A stretch of DNA of 64,000 bases from positions 806,001 to 870,000 of the forward strand of contig CAVVGZ010000007.1 in assembly GCA_963747965.1 (NCBI GenBank). Direction: 5' to 3'. Below the pieces are notes generated by a model. The model was not told the origin of the DNA, did no database searches, and was given only the letters and a program-made list of their open reading frames with translations. The position numbers were made by a program, and so were the translations under genes. The stretch comes from CAVVGZ01 sp963747965. GTDB taxonomy: Bacteria > Chloroflexota > Anaerolineae > Anaerolineales > Anaerolineaceae. How positions within the stretch are numbered: the stretch's first letter is position 1; each line of letters starts with the position of its first letter. Of this stretch, positions 51,149 through 59,308 are shown in pieces.

Positions 51149-52495
51149 ATGCAAAATTTCTCTGACCTTGGAATCCAGATACCGCAAATCCTTCTGCCAG
51201 GGGCGTCCATTGATTTATCCCGGTGGGCAGTCATCGCCGTTGACCAGTTCACTTCGCAGCCTGAATACTGGCAAAATGTGGAACAGTTGGTGGGAGATGC
51301 CCCCTCCACCTTCAACATGGTGCTGCCTGAAATATATCTCGGCAAACAGGGGGAGGAGCAGCGTATTGCCCGCTGTAATGCCGCCATGGAGGAATACCTC
51401 GCCGGGGGATACCTGGTCCTGCATGAAGGCATGCTGCTGGTGGAACGCTCCTGCTCCGGAAGGAACCGGCACGGGATTCTTCTGGCGCTTGACCTTGAAA
51501 AATATGATTATCACCCGGGTTCAAAAACTCTCATCCGCGCCAGCGAGCAAACCATCCTGGAAAGAATCCCCCCCCGGCGAAAAATCCGCCAGAAGGCTGC
51601 CCTGGAGATCCCCCATATCCTGGTACTGATCGATGATCCCGGGCGGACGGTGATTGAGCCGCTTGCAGCAGCCAAAAACCGGCTCAAATCGCTCTATGAT
51701 TTCGAACTGATGCTGGGAGGCGGACACCTGCGCGGGTACCTGGTGGATGATGAAGCGGATATCCGCTCAACCGCGGCTGCCCTGGAAAAACTGGCCAATC
51801 CCCTTGATTTTGCCGCCCGGCACAACCTCCCCGGACAGGAACCTGTCCTGTTGTTTGCTGTCGGTGACGGGAACCATTCCCTGGCTACCGCCAAATCCAT
51901 CTGGGAGGATTTGAAGGCGGATGCCGGCTCAAACCACCCCGCCCGTTACGCCCTGGTGGAGGTGGTCAATATCCACGATGAAGGCCTGCTTTTTGAACCG
52001 ATCCACCGCATCCTTTTCCATATAAAGGAAGATGTGGTCACCGCTCTCCAGGATTATTTCGGGGACCGGATTTGTTTCCTTCCCTGGCAGGACCGCCGCC
52101 AGTCCAGGCTGGATTCTCTTGAGAATGCAGGACAAATTGTCTGGCTTGAAACCGCAGACGAGCATCTTGGAATCCTCTTCGCCGGGCTGAAGGATGGGCT
52201 TGCGCTGGCTGCCCTGCAGGCATTCCTGGACGATTTCCTGCACAGCGGGGGCGCCGGAAGTATCGATTATGTCCATGGCGAAGAGATCGTTTCCAGGCTT
52301 GGGACACAGCCCGGTAATGCCGGTTTTTTTCTACCCCCCATGGGGAAAGACAGCCTCTTCCAGGCCATTATCCGGAATGGTGTACTGCCCCGCAAGGCTT
52401 TTTCCATGGGAGAAGCCCGGGAAAAACGTTATTACCTGGAATGCAGGCAAATTTCAGCAAAGGATGCCTTCGGCAGCAGGAGCTGCGATGAATAA
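51149..52495 (+). CDS. DUF1015 family protein
   Basis: A 448-residue DUF1015 protein. Diagnostic regions are RWAVIAVDQFTSQPEYWQNVEQLVGDAPSTFNMVLPEIYL, LFAVGDGNHSLATAKSIWEDL and ALVEVVNIHDEGLLFEPIHRILF. A SerR-type aspartate/serine-racemizing role was proposed for some relatives, but function is generally unassigned. There is no signal peptide, so it is presumed cytosolic. Its stop overlaps the start of a small gene (ATGAATAA), indicating coupling. Confidence 0.88.
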   Translation: MQNFSDLGIQIPQILLPGASIDLSRWAVIAVDQFTSQPEYWQNVEQLVGDAPSTFNMVLPEIYLGKQGEEQRIARCNAAMEEYLAGGYLVLHEGMLLVERSCSGRNRHGILLALDLEKYDYHPGSKTLIRASEQTILERIPPRRKIRQKAALEIPHILVLIDDPGRTVIEPLAAAKNRLKSLYDFELMLGGGHLRGYLVDDEADIRSTAAALEKLANPLDFAARHNLPGQEPVLLFAVGDGNHSLATAKSIWEDLKADAGSNHPARYALVEVVNIHDEGLLFEPIHRILFHIKEDVVTALQDYFGDRICFLPWQDRRQSRLDSLENAGQIVWLETADEHLGILFAGLKDGLALAALQAFLDDFLHSGGAGSIDYVHGEEIVSRLGTQPGNAGFFLPPMGKDSLFQAIIRNGVLPRKAFSMGEAREKRYYLECRQISAKDAFGSRSCDE

Positions 52496-52835
52496 AGTGT
52501 CAGCTGATTTGGATCCCGGCGCGGAACCTTTAATTCCGCAAAGCATCCGGCTTGCAGAGCTTCGCCCGGAAGCCTGGCCGGATTCTAAGCGCATCAAGGT
52601 GCACATTACCCTCACATCATACCATCGGGACCTGAACCTGGAGGTTATTTTGGTTAACCGGCAGCAGGAAAAGGCCGGCGAGGTGCAACTTATCGGCTTG
52701 CCCGGGCAACGGTTTGTTTTCACCATGCACCTCAAGCAGCAAAATCCGGGCGGCCTGTACCGCCTATCTGCCCGCCTTTACAGCCAGGAGAACCCCTGCA
52801 TCGATGAAAAGGAAAATATTTTTGAGCTCAATTAG
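52488..52835 (+). CDS. Small hypothetical protein, translationally coupled to DUF1015
   Basis: 115 residues, not recognised. Start ATG 52488 overlaps the upstream stop by 8 bases. A hydrophilic start precedes a strand-rich body (RIKVHITLTSYHRDLNLEVILVNRQQ, EVQLIGLPGQRFVFTMHL) that could form a small beta-sandwich; no signal peptide or membrane segment is seen. The 3' end overlaps the start of the LytM lipoprotein gene by 32 bases in another frame. Codon use and the coupling support a real gene, though it is short. Confidence 0.55.
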   Translation: MNKVSADLDPGAEPLIPQSIRLAELRPEAWPDSKRIKVHITLTSYHRDLNLEVILVNRQQEKAGEVQLIGLPGQRFVFTMHLKQQNPGGLYRLSARLYSQENPCIDEKENIFELN

Positions 52836-53781
52836 AAGAGTCCTGTTTACAGTTATACTCGCCGTCCTGTTTGCCGGCCTGGCTGCTGCTTGCACCCAGA
52901 CCAGCAGCAAGTTCCCCATCGTACCTGCAGCAAAGAAAACGGAATTAGACCCAGGTGAAACCGCCGCCGTTGTACGGGAAACCGGCTCTCCATTAATGAC
53001 GCAGCCTGCAGAGAGGACGCCTGCCATTGTACGGGAAACCGGCTCTCCTTTAATGACACAGCCTGCAGCAGGCACGCCCACCCTTGTTCCACCCGCCCCA
53101 ACCCCCACCTTCAGCCCGCTGATACAGCAGATTTGTTCACCCCTGGAGGGCGTCGCCCTTTCTGACCTGCAGTCTATCACCTCCAACCCCTTTCAACCCC
53201 CCAAACCCGGGATGGATGACGGGCATATGGGTGTAGACTTTGCCTTTTACCGCTACAAGGACCGGGTGGGCATGGAAGGTCTACCTATCCATTCCGTCCT
53301 GCCGGGGATTGTTGCCACGGCACTGGACGACGTCTATCCTTACGGCAATGCCATCATCATCGAAACCCCGCTCAGCGAGCTGCCTGGAGAATGGATCAAA
53401 ACCCTGGACCTGCCCGTTTATAGCGGAGTCCCTAATGAGAACATCAATCTAACCTGCCCACCGATGTATCCGCCGGTAAATTGGGATTTCGACCAGCTTT
53501 CGCTCTACCTTTTGTATGCCCACATGCTGGAGCCCACCAGCCTGCAGCGCGGTGATCAGGTGGCGTGCGGCGAAGAGCTGGGGTCCGTAGGTACGACCGG
53601 GTACTCGGTAAATGACCATCTCCACCTGGAAGTGCGCCTGGGACCGGGGGGAGCATCTTTCGAGGGCATGACCCATTACGCCGCCAACAGCATCCTGCAC
53701 GAGCGCTTGAATTACTGCTTCTGGCGGGTGAGCGGCTTTTTCCAGATGGCAGAACCGATGAACCTGCTTTCACTGCCCTGA
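52804..53781 (+). CDS. LytM (M23-type) metallopeptidase-like lipoprotein
   Basis: A 325-residue exported lipoprotein. Start ATG 52804 is chosen because a basic-hydrophobic signal peptide with lipobox (LFAGLAAAC) follows. A repeated Pro/Thr linker (two 19-residue copies, RETGSPLMTQPA) spaces the catalytic domain from the membrane. The LytM/M23 domain shows HMGVDFAF (HxxxD) and HLHLEVR (HxH), so all zinc ligands seem present. An insertion (residues about 190-250) lies between the motifs. It may cleave peptidoglycan or a surface polymer, or act as a scaffold. It opens the secreted block. Confidence 0.78.
   Translation: MKRKIFLSSIRRVLFTVILAVLFAGLAAACTQTSSKFPIVPAAKKTELDPGETAAVVRETGSPLMTQPAERTPAIVRETGSPLMTQPAAGTPTLVPPAPTPTFSPLIQQICSPLEGVALSDLQSITSNPFQPPKPGMDDGHMGVDFAFYRYKDRVGMEGLPIHSVLPGIVATALDDVYPYGNAIIIETPLSELPGEWIKTLDLPVYSGVPNENINLTCPPMYPPVNWDFDQLSLYLLYAHMLEPTSLQRGDQVACGEELGSVGTTGYSVNDHLHLEVRLGPGGASFEGMTHYAANSILHERLNYCFWRVSGFFQMAEPMNLLSLP
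52970..53083 (+). repeat. 57-bp tandem repeat, two copies, inside the LytM gene
   Basis: Copies 52970-53026 and 53027-53083 both start TTGTACGGGAAACCGGCTCTCC and encode two 19-residue linker units. The unit length is a multiple of three, so copy-number change would keep the frame. Confidence 0.85.
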
Positions 53782-53821
53782 ATTCCCGATTTTTCGAACA
53801 TTATCAATTAGGCCTCTACCC

Positions 53822-53850
53822 TTGACAATCTGAAGGGTACATAAGACAAT
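53822..53850 (+). promoter_or_regulatory. Promoter/direct-repeat element of NBR1-Ig lipoprotein 1
   Basis: TTGACA (53822-53827), a 17-base spacer, then GACAAT (53845-53850) followed by TCCGTTTAA. The same layout recurs before the paralogue at 57358. It can be read as a -35/-10 pair or as two GACAAT direct repeats 21 bases apart. Confidence 0.6.
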
Positions 53851-53944
53851 TCCGTTTAACCTCTGGAACTATGCTATGATGGGATTTCAGAAACGTTTAG
53901 AATTTTCAAATGGAAACTGCACCACAATCAATGGAGGAATACCG

Positions 53945-54691
53945 ATGTTTAAAATAACCAGAAAAGCTGCCGTATTTACCTTTCTTATCGGGGCTTTAAT
54001 TCTGTCCGCCTGCGGTGGGGCTGGGGAAGATGCAACCCCCACTACGGACCCCAATATCATATTTACCCAGGCGGCCATCACCGTCCAGGCCCAGCTTACC
54101 GAAATGTCCGCCCTGACCCCCAGTGCCACCAGCACCACGGGAATAACCCCGACTGTGTTCACACCCACTGCCTCAACTCCCTTCCCCACCTTCGCCCCCC
54201 TGGCTTCCGCTACTGCCGGACCGCCGCCTGGATCTAGCGGAGGAGCAGCGCCCAGCGGGAATAAATGCGAGTATGTCAGCCAGACTTATGAGGATGGCAC
54301 CAGCTTCAATGCCAACCAGACATTTGACATGGGATGGACGCTTAAGAACAGCGGCACCACCACCTGGACCACCGGCTACTCTTACCGCAAATACTCCGGT
54401 GACGACCTGAGCGACAAAGGCTTTTACCCCATGCCCAAGCAGGTCCTCCCGGGCGAATCCATCCTGGTGACGGTGGATATGACCGCCCCCAGCAAGAGCG
54501 GCAAGTACCTGGAAAACTGGGTGCTGTCCACCAACGAGGACAAGAATTTCTGCAGCTTTTACGTGGAAATCCGCGTGGGCGGCACGGAAACCCCCGGCCC
54601 CACCAAAACCGCCGAGCCCGGCAGCAGCACTGCCACGGCAACTTCGAGTGAGGAGATGTCCTACGAAATAGATTCAGACTTCCACCTGTGA
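53945..54691 (+). CDS. NBR1-type Ig-domain lipoprotein 1 (C-terminal tail possibly frameshifted)
   Basis: An exported lipoprotein with a 248-residue open frame: signal and lipobox (FLIGALILSAC), a low-complexity Thr/Pro/Ser linker (about 45-105), then a domain with CEYVSQTYEDGTSFNANQTF, DMGWTLKNSGTTTWTTGYSY, PGESILVTVDMTAPSKSGKYLENW and NFCSFYVEIRV, matching Ig_NBR1-like folds. Start ATG 53945 has GGAGG seven bases upstream. After codons for EEMSYEIDS the frame stops, but a neighbouring frame continues to 54824 with STCDDIGIYFNASMEEILDY and ends NLGDYEGDTLYYPVD, so the true protein may be about 45 residues longer, with a break near 54670-54690. Confidence 0.8.
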   Translation: MFKITRKAAVFTFLIGALILSACGGAGEDATPTTDPNIIFTQAAITVQAQLTEMSALTPSATSTTGITPTVFTPTASTPFPTFAPLASATAGPPPGSSGGAAPSGNKCEYVSQTYEDGTSFNANQTFDMGWTLKNSGTTTWTTGYSYRKYSGDDLSDKGFYPMPKQVLPGESILVTVDMTAPSKSGKYLENWVLSTNEDKNFCSFYVEIRVGGTETPGPTKTAEPGSSTATATSSEEMSYEIDSDFHL

Positions 54692-54851
54692 TGACATCGG
54701 GATATATTTCAACGCCTCAATGGAGGAGATACTGGATTACAACGACATCACTACCAGTGCCTCCACATACTGCGATAATTTAGGGGATTACGAAGGCGAT
54801 ACTTTGTATTATCCTGTGGATTAATCAATAAGATTACAGGAGAATCAATGG

Positions 54852-54880
54852 CAGGACCGTGAACTAAAGTCACGGTCCTG
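54852..54880 (+). terminator. Stem-loop terminator after NBR1-Ig lipoprotein 1
   Basis: CAGGACCGTGA (54852-54862) pairs perfectly with TCACGGTCCTG (54870-54880) across a 7-base loop. The following T run is short, so efficiency is uncertain. It sits 28 bases after the putative extended stop. Confidence 0.7.
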
Positions 54881-54973
54881 TTAACCTTCAATAATCACAA
54901 AATTCCGGTCTTTTGGGACAAAATTTGCAGAAATTTTCCAATATATATCAGGAGATTAAAATATTTCGTCAAC

Positions 54974-55002
54974 TTGTCCATACCAAAATTTTATGGTAGC
55001 AT
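54974..55002 (+). promoter_or_regulatory. Candidate sigma-70-type promoter for Ig-repeat protein
   Basis: TTGTCC (54974-54979), a 17-base spacer and TAGCAT (54997-55002); each hexamer matches consensus at four of six positions. It would start an RNA with a leader of about 160 bases. Confidence 0.45.
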
Positions 55003-55009
55003 GAAAAAA

Positions 55010-55171
55010 ACGGGATGAACTCAAGCATGGCGAACCTCCCGGTGGGGGAAATGCTTAATCAACCATGGCTGACGGTAACCAGCCGTCAGCGTGCTGCAGG
55101 CAACATGGCTTTTATCATCCAGACATGTTGGTACGCAGATTGATTCAAACAGGTTAATAAGGAGACACAAT
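55010..55171 (+). promoter_or_regulatory. Long structured 5' leader, possible cis-regulatory RNA
   Basis: The leader between the candidate promoter and the Ig-repeat ATG. It can fold into a hairpin AAGCAT/ATGCTT (55023-55028 with 55051-55056) enclosing a G-rich loop, and a strong GCTGACGG/CCGTCAGC hairpin (55068-55075 with 55083-55090). CATGG (55026-55030) can alternatively pair with CCATG (55063-55067), giving a competing fold. It matches no riboswitch class I can recognise. A clear AAGGAG (55159-55164) precedes the start codon. Confidence 0.35.
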
Positions 55172-57159
55172 ATGAAGATGAAATCTATTTTTAAACGAGC
55201 ATCCATCCTGGCCGTCCTGGCCGCCGTGCTGGTCACCGGGGTGGTCTTCGCCGATGATATCAACAATGACGATGGTTTACCGGATACCGATTGGGAAACG
55301 ATAACCATCCAGGTCGGCGGCAATGTGACGGTCGGCTTTTACATCGCTGCAAGGACGATAACTGTAATGCAAATCCAGTTGATGTGGATATTGACTTCAC
55401 CATTCCGGCCGGGGTGACCACCAGCCCCTACCCGGCTGTATTAACCTTCCCTGCCTGCGGCCCGGCCAATACGCAGTATATGACCTTTTACTCCGTCACC
55501 CCCGGCGATTACGACATCACCGTGGATAACATCACCGGCGGCGACGCCGACGGCGACTGGACTGTGGACAACGCCCGCTTCACCCTGGTGGTCAACTCCC
55601 CGGACATCACCCCGCCGGTGATCACCCCGGTCATCACCGGCACCGAGGGCGCCGATGACTGGTATACCAGCAATGTGGGCCTGGCCTGGAGCATCGAGGA
55701 TGAAGACTCCACCTGGGTAATCGATGAGGGCTGCACGACCGAGTACCTCACCGGCGAAACCGCCGGGGCTACCCTGAAATGCAAAGCCACCAGCGAAGGG
55801 GGTACAGCCGAGGAGGAGGTGACCATCAAGATCGATAAGACAGCTCCCACAGGGGTTACCCTGACACCTCCGGAGTTCCCGGCACTCCACCCTGGTATAC
55901 CAGCGATGTTATCGTTGAGACAACCGGCGTTGACAGCATGAGCGGCATCCAGTCCTGCACCGCCGAACAGGTTGTCACCACCGATACAGCCAGCTACGTG
56001 GTCACCGGCTCCTGCACCAATAATGCCGGCTGGAGCACCACCGCCACCCTGACCGTCAAGGTGGATAAAAGCAAACCAAGCGCAACGATGAGTGTCATCA
56101 GCGGCACGCTCGGGTCCGACGGCTGGTACACCACCCCGGTTACCGTGCGCACCAGCGGCACGGACAGCATCAGCGGGATCCAGTCCTGCACCGCCCTCCA
56201 GACCTGGAGCGATAATACCGACTCTAGCTGGAATACATTCGACAGGCTCGTGTACCAACAAAGCCGGACTTGAATCAACACACGGACCTTGAATGTTAAG
56301 GTGGACCAGGATGCTCCTTCTGGTACAGTGACACTTAAAGTCACTCCAACTGCACCCGATGGACTGAACGATTGGTACAAGAGCAATGTCACAATTACCA
56401 CATTGTACAATGGAGTCGCCGCCCATCGATCCAGTGACCTGTACGCCGGACGACGTCACCCTGTCAACCGATACCAAGGGCAAGACCTACACGGCATCCT
56501 GCAGCAATCCGGGCGGGTTAACCACCACCGGGAACTCCGTCACCATCAAGCGCGATGCCACCAAGCCCCGCATCACCTGGAACACCAGCATCGATGACGG
56601 CGAGAAAATATTCATCAGCGATTTACCATCGACTCCCACCTGCACCGCCAGCGACGGCGCTTCCGGGCCGAAGTCCTGCACCATCACCGGCTATAAAAAG
56701 ACACCCGGGCTGTGGACCATGACTGCCAAGGCCGAGGATAATGCCGGCAACGTGAAAAAAGAAAACCGCATGTACACGGTTGAGGGACTGACCATCAAGG
56801 GCTTTTATTCCCCGTTTGTGATGACCACGGTGCCCAATTCCATCAAGCGCGGCACCAAGCTGGACATCAACTGGGAAGTCTTCAACGGCACCACCGAGAT
56901 CAAGGACAAGAGCATCATCAAGAGCCTGACCATCTCCCAGATCAAGTGCCCGGCGTGGTGGAACAATGACCAGTTCTTTACCGACCCGGAGCTGATCACC
57001 TACACCAGCATCCCGCTCTCCTCGATAGTACGGGACGATAACCGCGGCAAGTTCGTCTATTTCTGGAACCTGCCAACAACGGTGCCCTCCTGCTACATCA
57101 TCAAAATGACCACCACCACTGACGAGTATATCCAGGTCGGGATCAAATCTAAACTGTAA
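55172..57159 (+). pseudogene. Secreted Ig-repeat protein with C-terminal PxKF-like domain, multiply frameshifted
   Basis: An exported surface protein of about 660 residues when frames are joined. The signal peptide is MKMKSIFKRASILAVLAAVL ending VFADD. A first domain contains CNANPVDVDIDFTIPAGV and a ...TPPVITPVITGTEGADDWYTSNVGLAWSI unit, followed by about four Ig-like repeats of 80-90 residues that share W-Y-T(S/T)-x-V, SGIQSCTA, GSCTN(N/K)AG and VKVD(K/Q). The C-terminal part (GFYSPFVMTTVPNSIKRGTKL, FVYFWNLPTTVPSC) resembles PxKF-type modules. Frame breaks lie near 55345, 55866, 56240, 56280 and 56412. Motifs survive across all of them, which favours sequencing error in repeats. It probably binds polysaccharide or cells; the ligand is unknown. 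Confidence 0.72.
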
Positions 57160-57184
57160 GCAGCCCTAAAAAAATGGTTGCGAG

Positions 57185-57221
57185 AGGCTGCCCTGTCTAT
57201 CACCCGGGGCAGCCTTTTTTT
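57185..57221 (+). terminator. Intrinsic terminator after Ig-repeat gene
   Basis: AGGCTGCCC (57185-57193) pairs with GGGCAGCCT (57207-57215) across a 13-base loop and runs into seven T. Confidence 0.85.
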
Positions 57222-57357
57222 CAACCCCGATGCGGTGGGAATAATTACCGGCGCACCCGGGGGAAAATCCGCCGGCCTGTCGTCCAGCCGTCTCCAGGAT
57301 TCCCGGGGAAAATCCAAGGGATTTGGTCACCCGGCCCAATTGCGCTTCTTTCCAACC

Positions 57358-57386
57358 TTGACAATTTCAGCAACAGCGTTGACAAT
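57358..57386 (+). promoter_or_regulatory. Promoter/direct-repeat element of NBR1-Ig lipoprotein 2
   Basis: TTGACA (57358-57363), a 17-base spacer and GACAAT (57381-57386) followed by TCGTTTAA, the same hexamers, spacing and downstream bases as at 53822-53850. A second TTGACA overlaps at 57379. The start codon is 53 bases on. Confidence 0.6.
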
Positions 57387-57439
57387 TCGTTTAATTCAGG
57401 TCCCATTCAGGTCTGATGATTTACCCGGGAGGTATTCTC

Positions 57440-58126
57440 ATGAAAATTTCCAGAAAATGGATTGTTCCAGCCCTGCTGGCTGGACTGGTCATACTGGCGG
57501 GCTGCAGCCCCGCCCAGGCAACCGTAGACATTGATCTTATAAAAACCCAGGCGGTGCAGACCGTTGCTGCCCAGGCCACCCTGGATGCAGTCCTGGCCCA
57601 GCCCACGGCAACCACCCCGCCTACGCAGGCTCCGCCCACGGAGACGCTGCCGCCTGCCTGGACAGCCACCCTGGAGCGGCCCACCGCCACCACAGCTCCG
57701 CAGAAAACCAATACGTCCGCCCCCACCGCCACTTCCAAACCACCCTCCTCGGGCGGAGGCGGCGGGGCTGCCCCAACCGCCAAACCGCCCCAGCCGTATG
57801 ACTGCAAGCTGGTGGCGCAAAGCCCGGCGGACGGAACGCTGATGAACCCGGCGCAGCCATTTGACGGGCGCTTCACCCTCAAGAACACCGGTACGAAAGC
57901 CTGGACCACCGATGAATTCCAGTTCTTCCATAAGAGCGGTGAAGATTTCGACGCTTCAGCAGACGGTTTTTTCATTGACGAGGAAATAGATCCGGGCGAT
58001 TCCTACACGCTGGTGATGGACATGGTTGCGCCGTTCAATCCCGGCATCTATGTCGGCTGGTGGCACATGCGCAGCGATAACAATGAATACTTCTGCTCCT
58101 TCTATACTGCCATCCAGGTGAAGTAA
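57440..58126 (+). CDS. NBR1-type Ig-domain lipoprotein 2
   Basis: A paralogue of the 53945 lipoprotein, 228 residues and intact. Lipobox LVILAGC, a short IDLIKTQAVQTVAAQATLDAVLAQ helix like that of paralogue 1 (IIFTQAAITVQAQLTEM), a Thr/Pro linker, a Gly-rich spacer, then CKLVAQSPADGTLMNPAQPF, DGRFTLKNTGTKAWTTDEFQF, PGDSYTLVMDMVAPFNPGIYVGWW and CSFYTAIQV. Start ATG 57440 has GGGAGG seven bases upstream. The Ig domain probably mediates surface protein or glycan contact; no catalytic residues are seen. Confidence 0.85.
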   Translation: MKISRKWIVPALLAGLVILAGCSPAQATVDIDLIKTQAVQTVAAQATLDAVLAQPTATTPPTQAPPTETLPPAWTATLERPTATTAPQKTNTSAPTATSKPPSSGGGGGAAPTAKPPQPYDCKLVAQSPADGTLMNPAQPFDGRFTLKNTGTKAWTTDEFQFFHKSGEDFDASADGFFIDEEIDPGDSYTLVMDMVAPFNPGIYVGWWHMRSDNNEYFCSFYTAIQVK

Positions 58127-58162
58127 CCCGTTCCAGGGCATCTGAAATAATCTGTCAATAGG

Positions 58163-58567
58163 TTGGACTTGAAAGAACAAATCAAAGCCGAGGCCGGGCG
58201 CCTCGGCTTTTTAATCAGCGGGGTAACCGTCCCGCAGCCGCCGCCGCATTACAATACCTACACGCAGTGGCTGGCGGATGGCAGGCACGGCGGTATGGAC
58301 TACCTGGCCCGGCCGGATGCAATCCGGCGCCGGGCTGACCCCCGCACTCTGCTTCCGGCAGCCAGGTCCATCCTATGCCTGGGATTGCCGTATGCGCCGC
58401 TTTCCAATATTCCGGCCTTCACGCAGCCCGTCCCGTTCGGGAAAATTGCCGCTTATGCCTGCTGCCGGGATTATCATGAAGTCCTCCCCCCCAGGATGGA
58501 TGCCCTGGCCAGGCTTTATGGAGCAATTAACCGGCAAAAAGATCCTCCACAAATCCTATACCGATAG
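58163..58567 (+). CDS. queG: Epoxyqueuosine reductase QueG, N-terminal fragment
   Basis: First part of a cobalamin-dependent reductase making queuosine in tRNA. GVTVPQPPPHYNTYTQWLADGRHGGMDYLARP and RSILCLGLPYAPL fit the QueG N-terminal domain. The start is TTG (58163 or 58169) with no strong Shine-Dalgarno. The frame departs from the family after ARLYGAI; the next fragment continues one base shifted (break about 58520-58545). Confidence 0.82.
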   Translation: MDLKEQIKAEAGRLGFLISGVTVPQPPPHYNTYTQWLADGRHGGMDYLARPDAIRRRADPRTLLPAARSILCLGLPYAPLSNIPAFTQPVPFGKIAAYACCRDYHEVLPPRMDALARLYGAINRQKDPPQILYR

Positions 58568-58718
58568 CGCTGCCATCCTGGAACGGGATTTTGCCATGCT
58601 GGCCGGCCTGGGATGGATCGGCAGGAACACCTGCCTGATCAATCCGCGCCTGGGATCGTTACCTCCTGCTGGGCGAAATCCTGCTGGATATAGCGCTGGA
58701 GCCGGACCCTCCCTTTGA
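58530..58718 (+). CDS. queG: Epoxyqueuosine reductase QueG, middle fragment
   Basis: Short stretch in a second frame: KKILHKSYTDSAAILERDFAMLAGLGWIGRNTCLINPRLGS, the family loop with the catalytic aspartate (YTDSA) and GWIGxNTxLI. A second break near 58655-58661 returns the frame to the C-terminal fragment. Coordinates mark the reading segment and not a natural start or stop. Confidence 0.75.
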   Translation, partial: TGKKILHKSYTDSAAILERDFAMLAGLGWIGRNTCLINPRLGSLPPAGRNPAGYSAGAGPSL

Positions 58719-59301
58719 ACATGACCACTGCGGGACATGCCAGCGCTGCATCCAGGCCTGCCCGACCGGCTGCATCCTGCCGGACCGGACAATGGATGCC
58801 CGCCGCTGCATCGCCTACCTTACCATCGAAAATAAAGGCGCCATCCCGCCGGATTTGCGCAAGACTGTCGGGGAATGGGTCTTCGGGTGTGATAGTTGCC
58901 AGATGGCCTGCCCCTGGAACCGGCATGCCGTCACCCGGGAAAGCCTCCCCGGCTTAAGAATGCAGCCGCCCTGCGAATCCATCGATTTGCGGGAGGAGGT
59001 AAAACTTACTCCTGCAGCGTTCAATCACAAATATAAGCACAGCCCCATCCTCCGGGCCAGGCGCCGCGGCTACCTGCGCAATATTGCCGTCGTGCTGGGC
59101 AACAGCGGGGACCCGGATAACCTGCCAGCCCTGGAGCAGCTGCTGCTTGGTGAAGCAGAAGCCCTGGTGCGCGGCCATGCTGCCTGGGCCATTGGAGAGA
59201 TAGGCACCCGGGCGGGATTAAAAATCCTCGAGGATGCGCTGCAGCAGGAAAAGGAAGAGGGTGTCTTGCAGGAGATACTTGGCGCCCGCCGGAAATTTTG
59301 A
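58660..59301 (+). CDS. queG: Epoxyqueuosine reductase QueG, C-terminal fragment
   Basis: Continues as YLLLGEILLDIALEPDPPFEHDHCGTCQRCIQACPTGCI, with the two 4Fe-4S cysteine sets (CGTCQRCIQACP and FGCDSCQMACPWN), then a HEAT-like C-terminus (LRNIAVVLGNSGDPDNLPALEQLL). The whole gene, 58163-59301, would give about 379 residues, as in the family. Intact iron-sulphur and cobalamin motifs across frames argue for sequencing errors. Confidence 0.85.
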   Translation, partial: YLLLGEILLDIALEPDPPFEHDHCGTCQRCIQACPTGCILPDRTMDARRCIAYLTIENKGAIPPDLRKTVGEWVFGCDSCQMACPWNRHAVTRESLPGLRMQPPCESIDLREEVKLTPAAFNHKYKHSPILRARRRGYLRNIAVVLGNSGDPDNLPALEQLLLGEAEALVRGHAAWAIGEIGTRAGLKILEDALQQEKEEGVLQEILGARRKF

Positions 59302-59308
59302 CGGTTTT

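Noticed and set aside
55020..55100. c-di-GMP-I (GEMM) riboswitch in the leader of the Ig-repeat gene
   Set aside because: The leader contains GGCGAACC and GGTAACC, which recall parts of GEMM, but the conserved ACGCAAAGCC core and the proper second helix are absent.
57564..57860. Pro/Arg-rich open frames within the NBR1-Ig lipoprotein 2 region
   Set aside because: Out-of-frame translations of the low-complexity Thr/Pro linker, a known artefact of high-G+C repeats.
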